From NCBI GenBank assembly GCA_934481515.1, contig CAKSPO010000063.1, forward strand, positions 1 through 6,532: a stretch of 6,532 nucleotides of DNA. The letters are read 5' to 3'. The notes beneath the pieces were generated by a model. That model was not told where the DNA came from. It was given only the letters and a program-made list of their open reading frames with translations, and did no database searches. Below are positions 6,516 to 6,532 of this stretch, piece after piece. Within the stretch, counting starts at the first letter, position 1. Each line of letters starts with the position of its first letter. The DNA is from an uncultured Eubacteriales bacterium (GTDB lineage: Bacteria; Bacillota; Clostridia; Oscillospirales; CAG-272). The translations under genes were made by a program, and so were the position numbers.

Positions 6516-6532
6516 GGGGTGTTGGTTCGGAT

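Overview
The window looks like the chromosome of a Gram-positive anaerobe of the class Clostridia, most likely Oscillospirales/Ruminococcaceae-like. This rests on the gene order, the strong AAGGAGG-type ribosome binding sites, the long Gram-positive form of S12, an EF-Tu with a lengthened G-domain segment, an FMN riboswitch ahead of an ECF-type riboflavin transporter, and GC-rich intergenic repeat debris. The genus is not determinable from the sequence alone. All genes are on the + strand.

Region 1 (1-306) is upstream control DNA. A near-ideal sigma-A promoter (TTGACA, 17 bp, TGaTATAAT) at 115-143 drives a roughly 155-nt leader containing several hairpins. Region 2 (307-4738) is the complete str operon: rpsL (S12), rpsG (S7), fusA (EF-G) and tuf (EF-Tu). 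It supplies two 30S decoding/assembly proteins and the two main elongation GTPases. It closes with a strong hairpin terminator at 4749-4790.

Region 3 (4791-5704) is a riboflavin-uptake unit: an FMN aptamer (4819-4940) whose closing P1 helix contains the Shine-Dalgarno sequence of the next gene, then ribU (4945-5604), the substrate-binding component of an ECF riboflavin transporter, then a 17-bp terminator hairpin. No promoter fits between the tuf terminator and the aptamer, so readthrough from the str operon is plausible. Region 4 (5705-6532) has no convincing gene. It holds two diverged copies of a GC-rich repeat (5768-5994 and 6320-6515), the first bounded by short inverted repeats like a MITE, plus other palindromic debris.

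The most unusual signals are: (a) a 27-bp interrupted complementarity between the rpsL leader (255-284) and the rpsL-rpsG spacer (775-804), suggesting long-range mRNA pairing; (b) an arginine in S12 at the position equivalent to the streptomycin-resistance site K88; (c) the riboswitch whose P1 directly includes the Shine-Dalgarno sequence; and (d) repeat copies that differ only by transitions, with the changes in one predicted hairpin stem all preserving base pairing. No wholly new gene system is evident.
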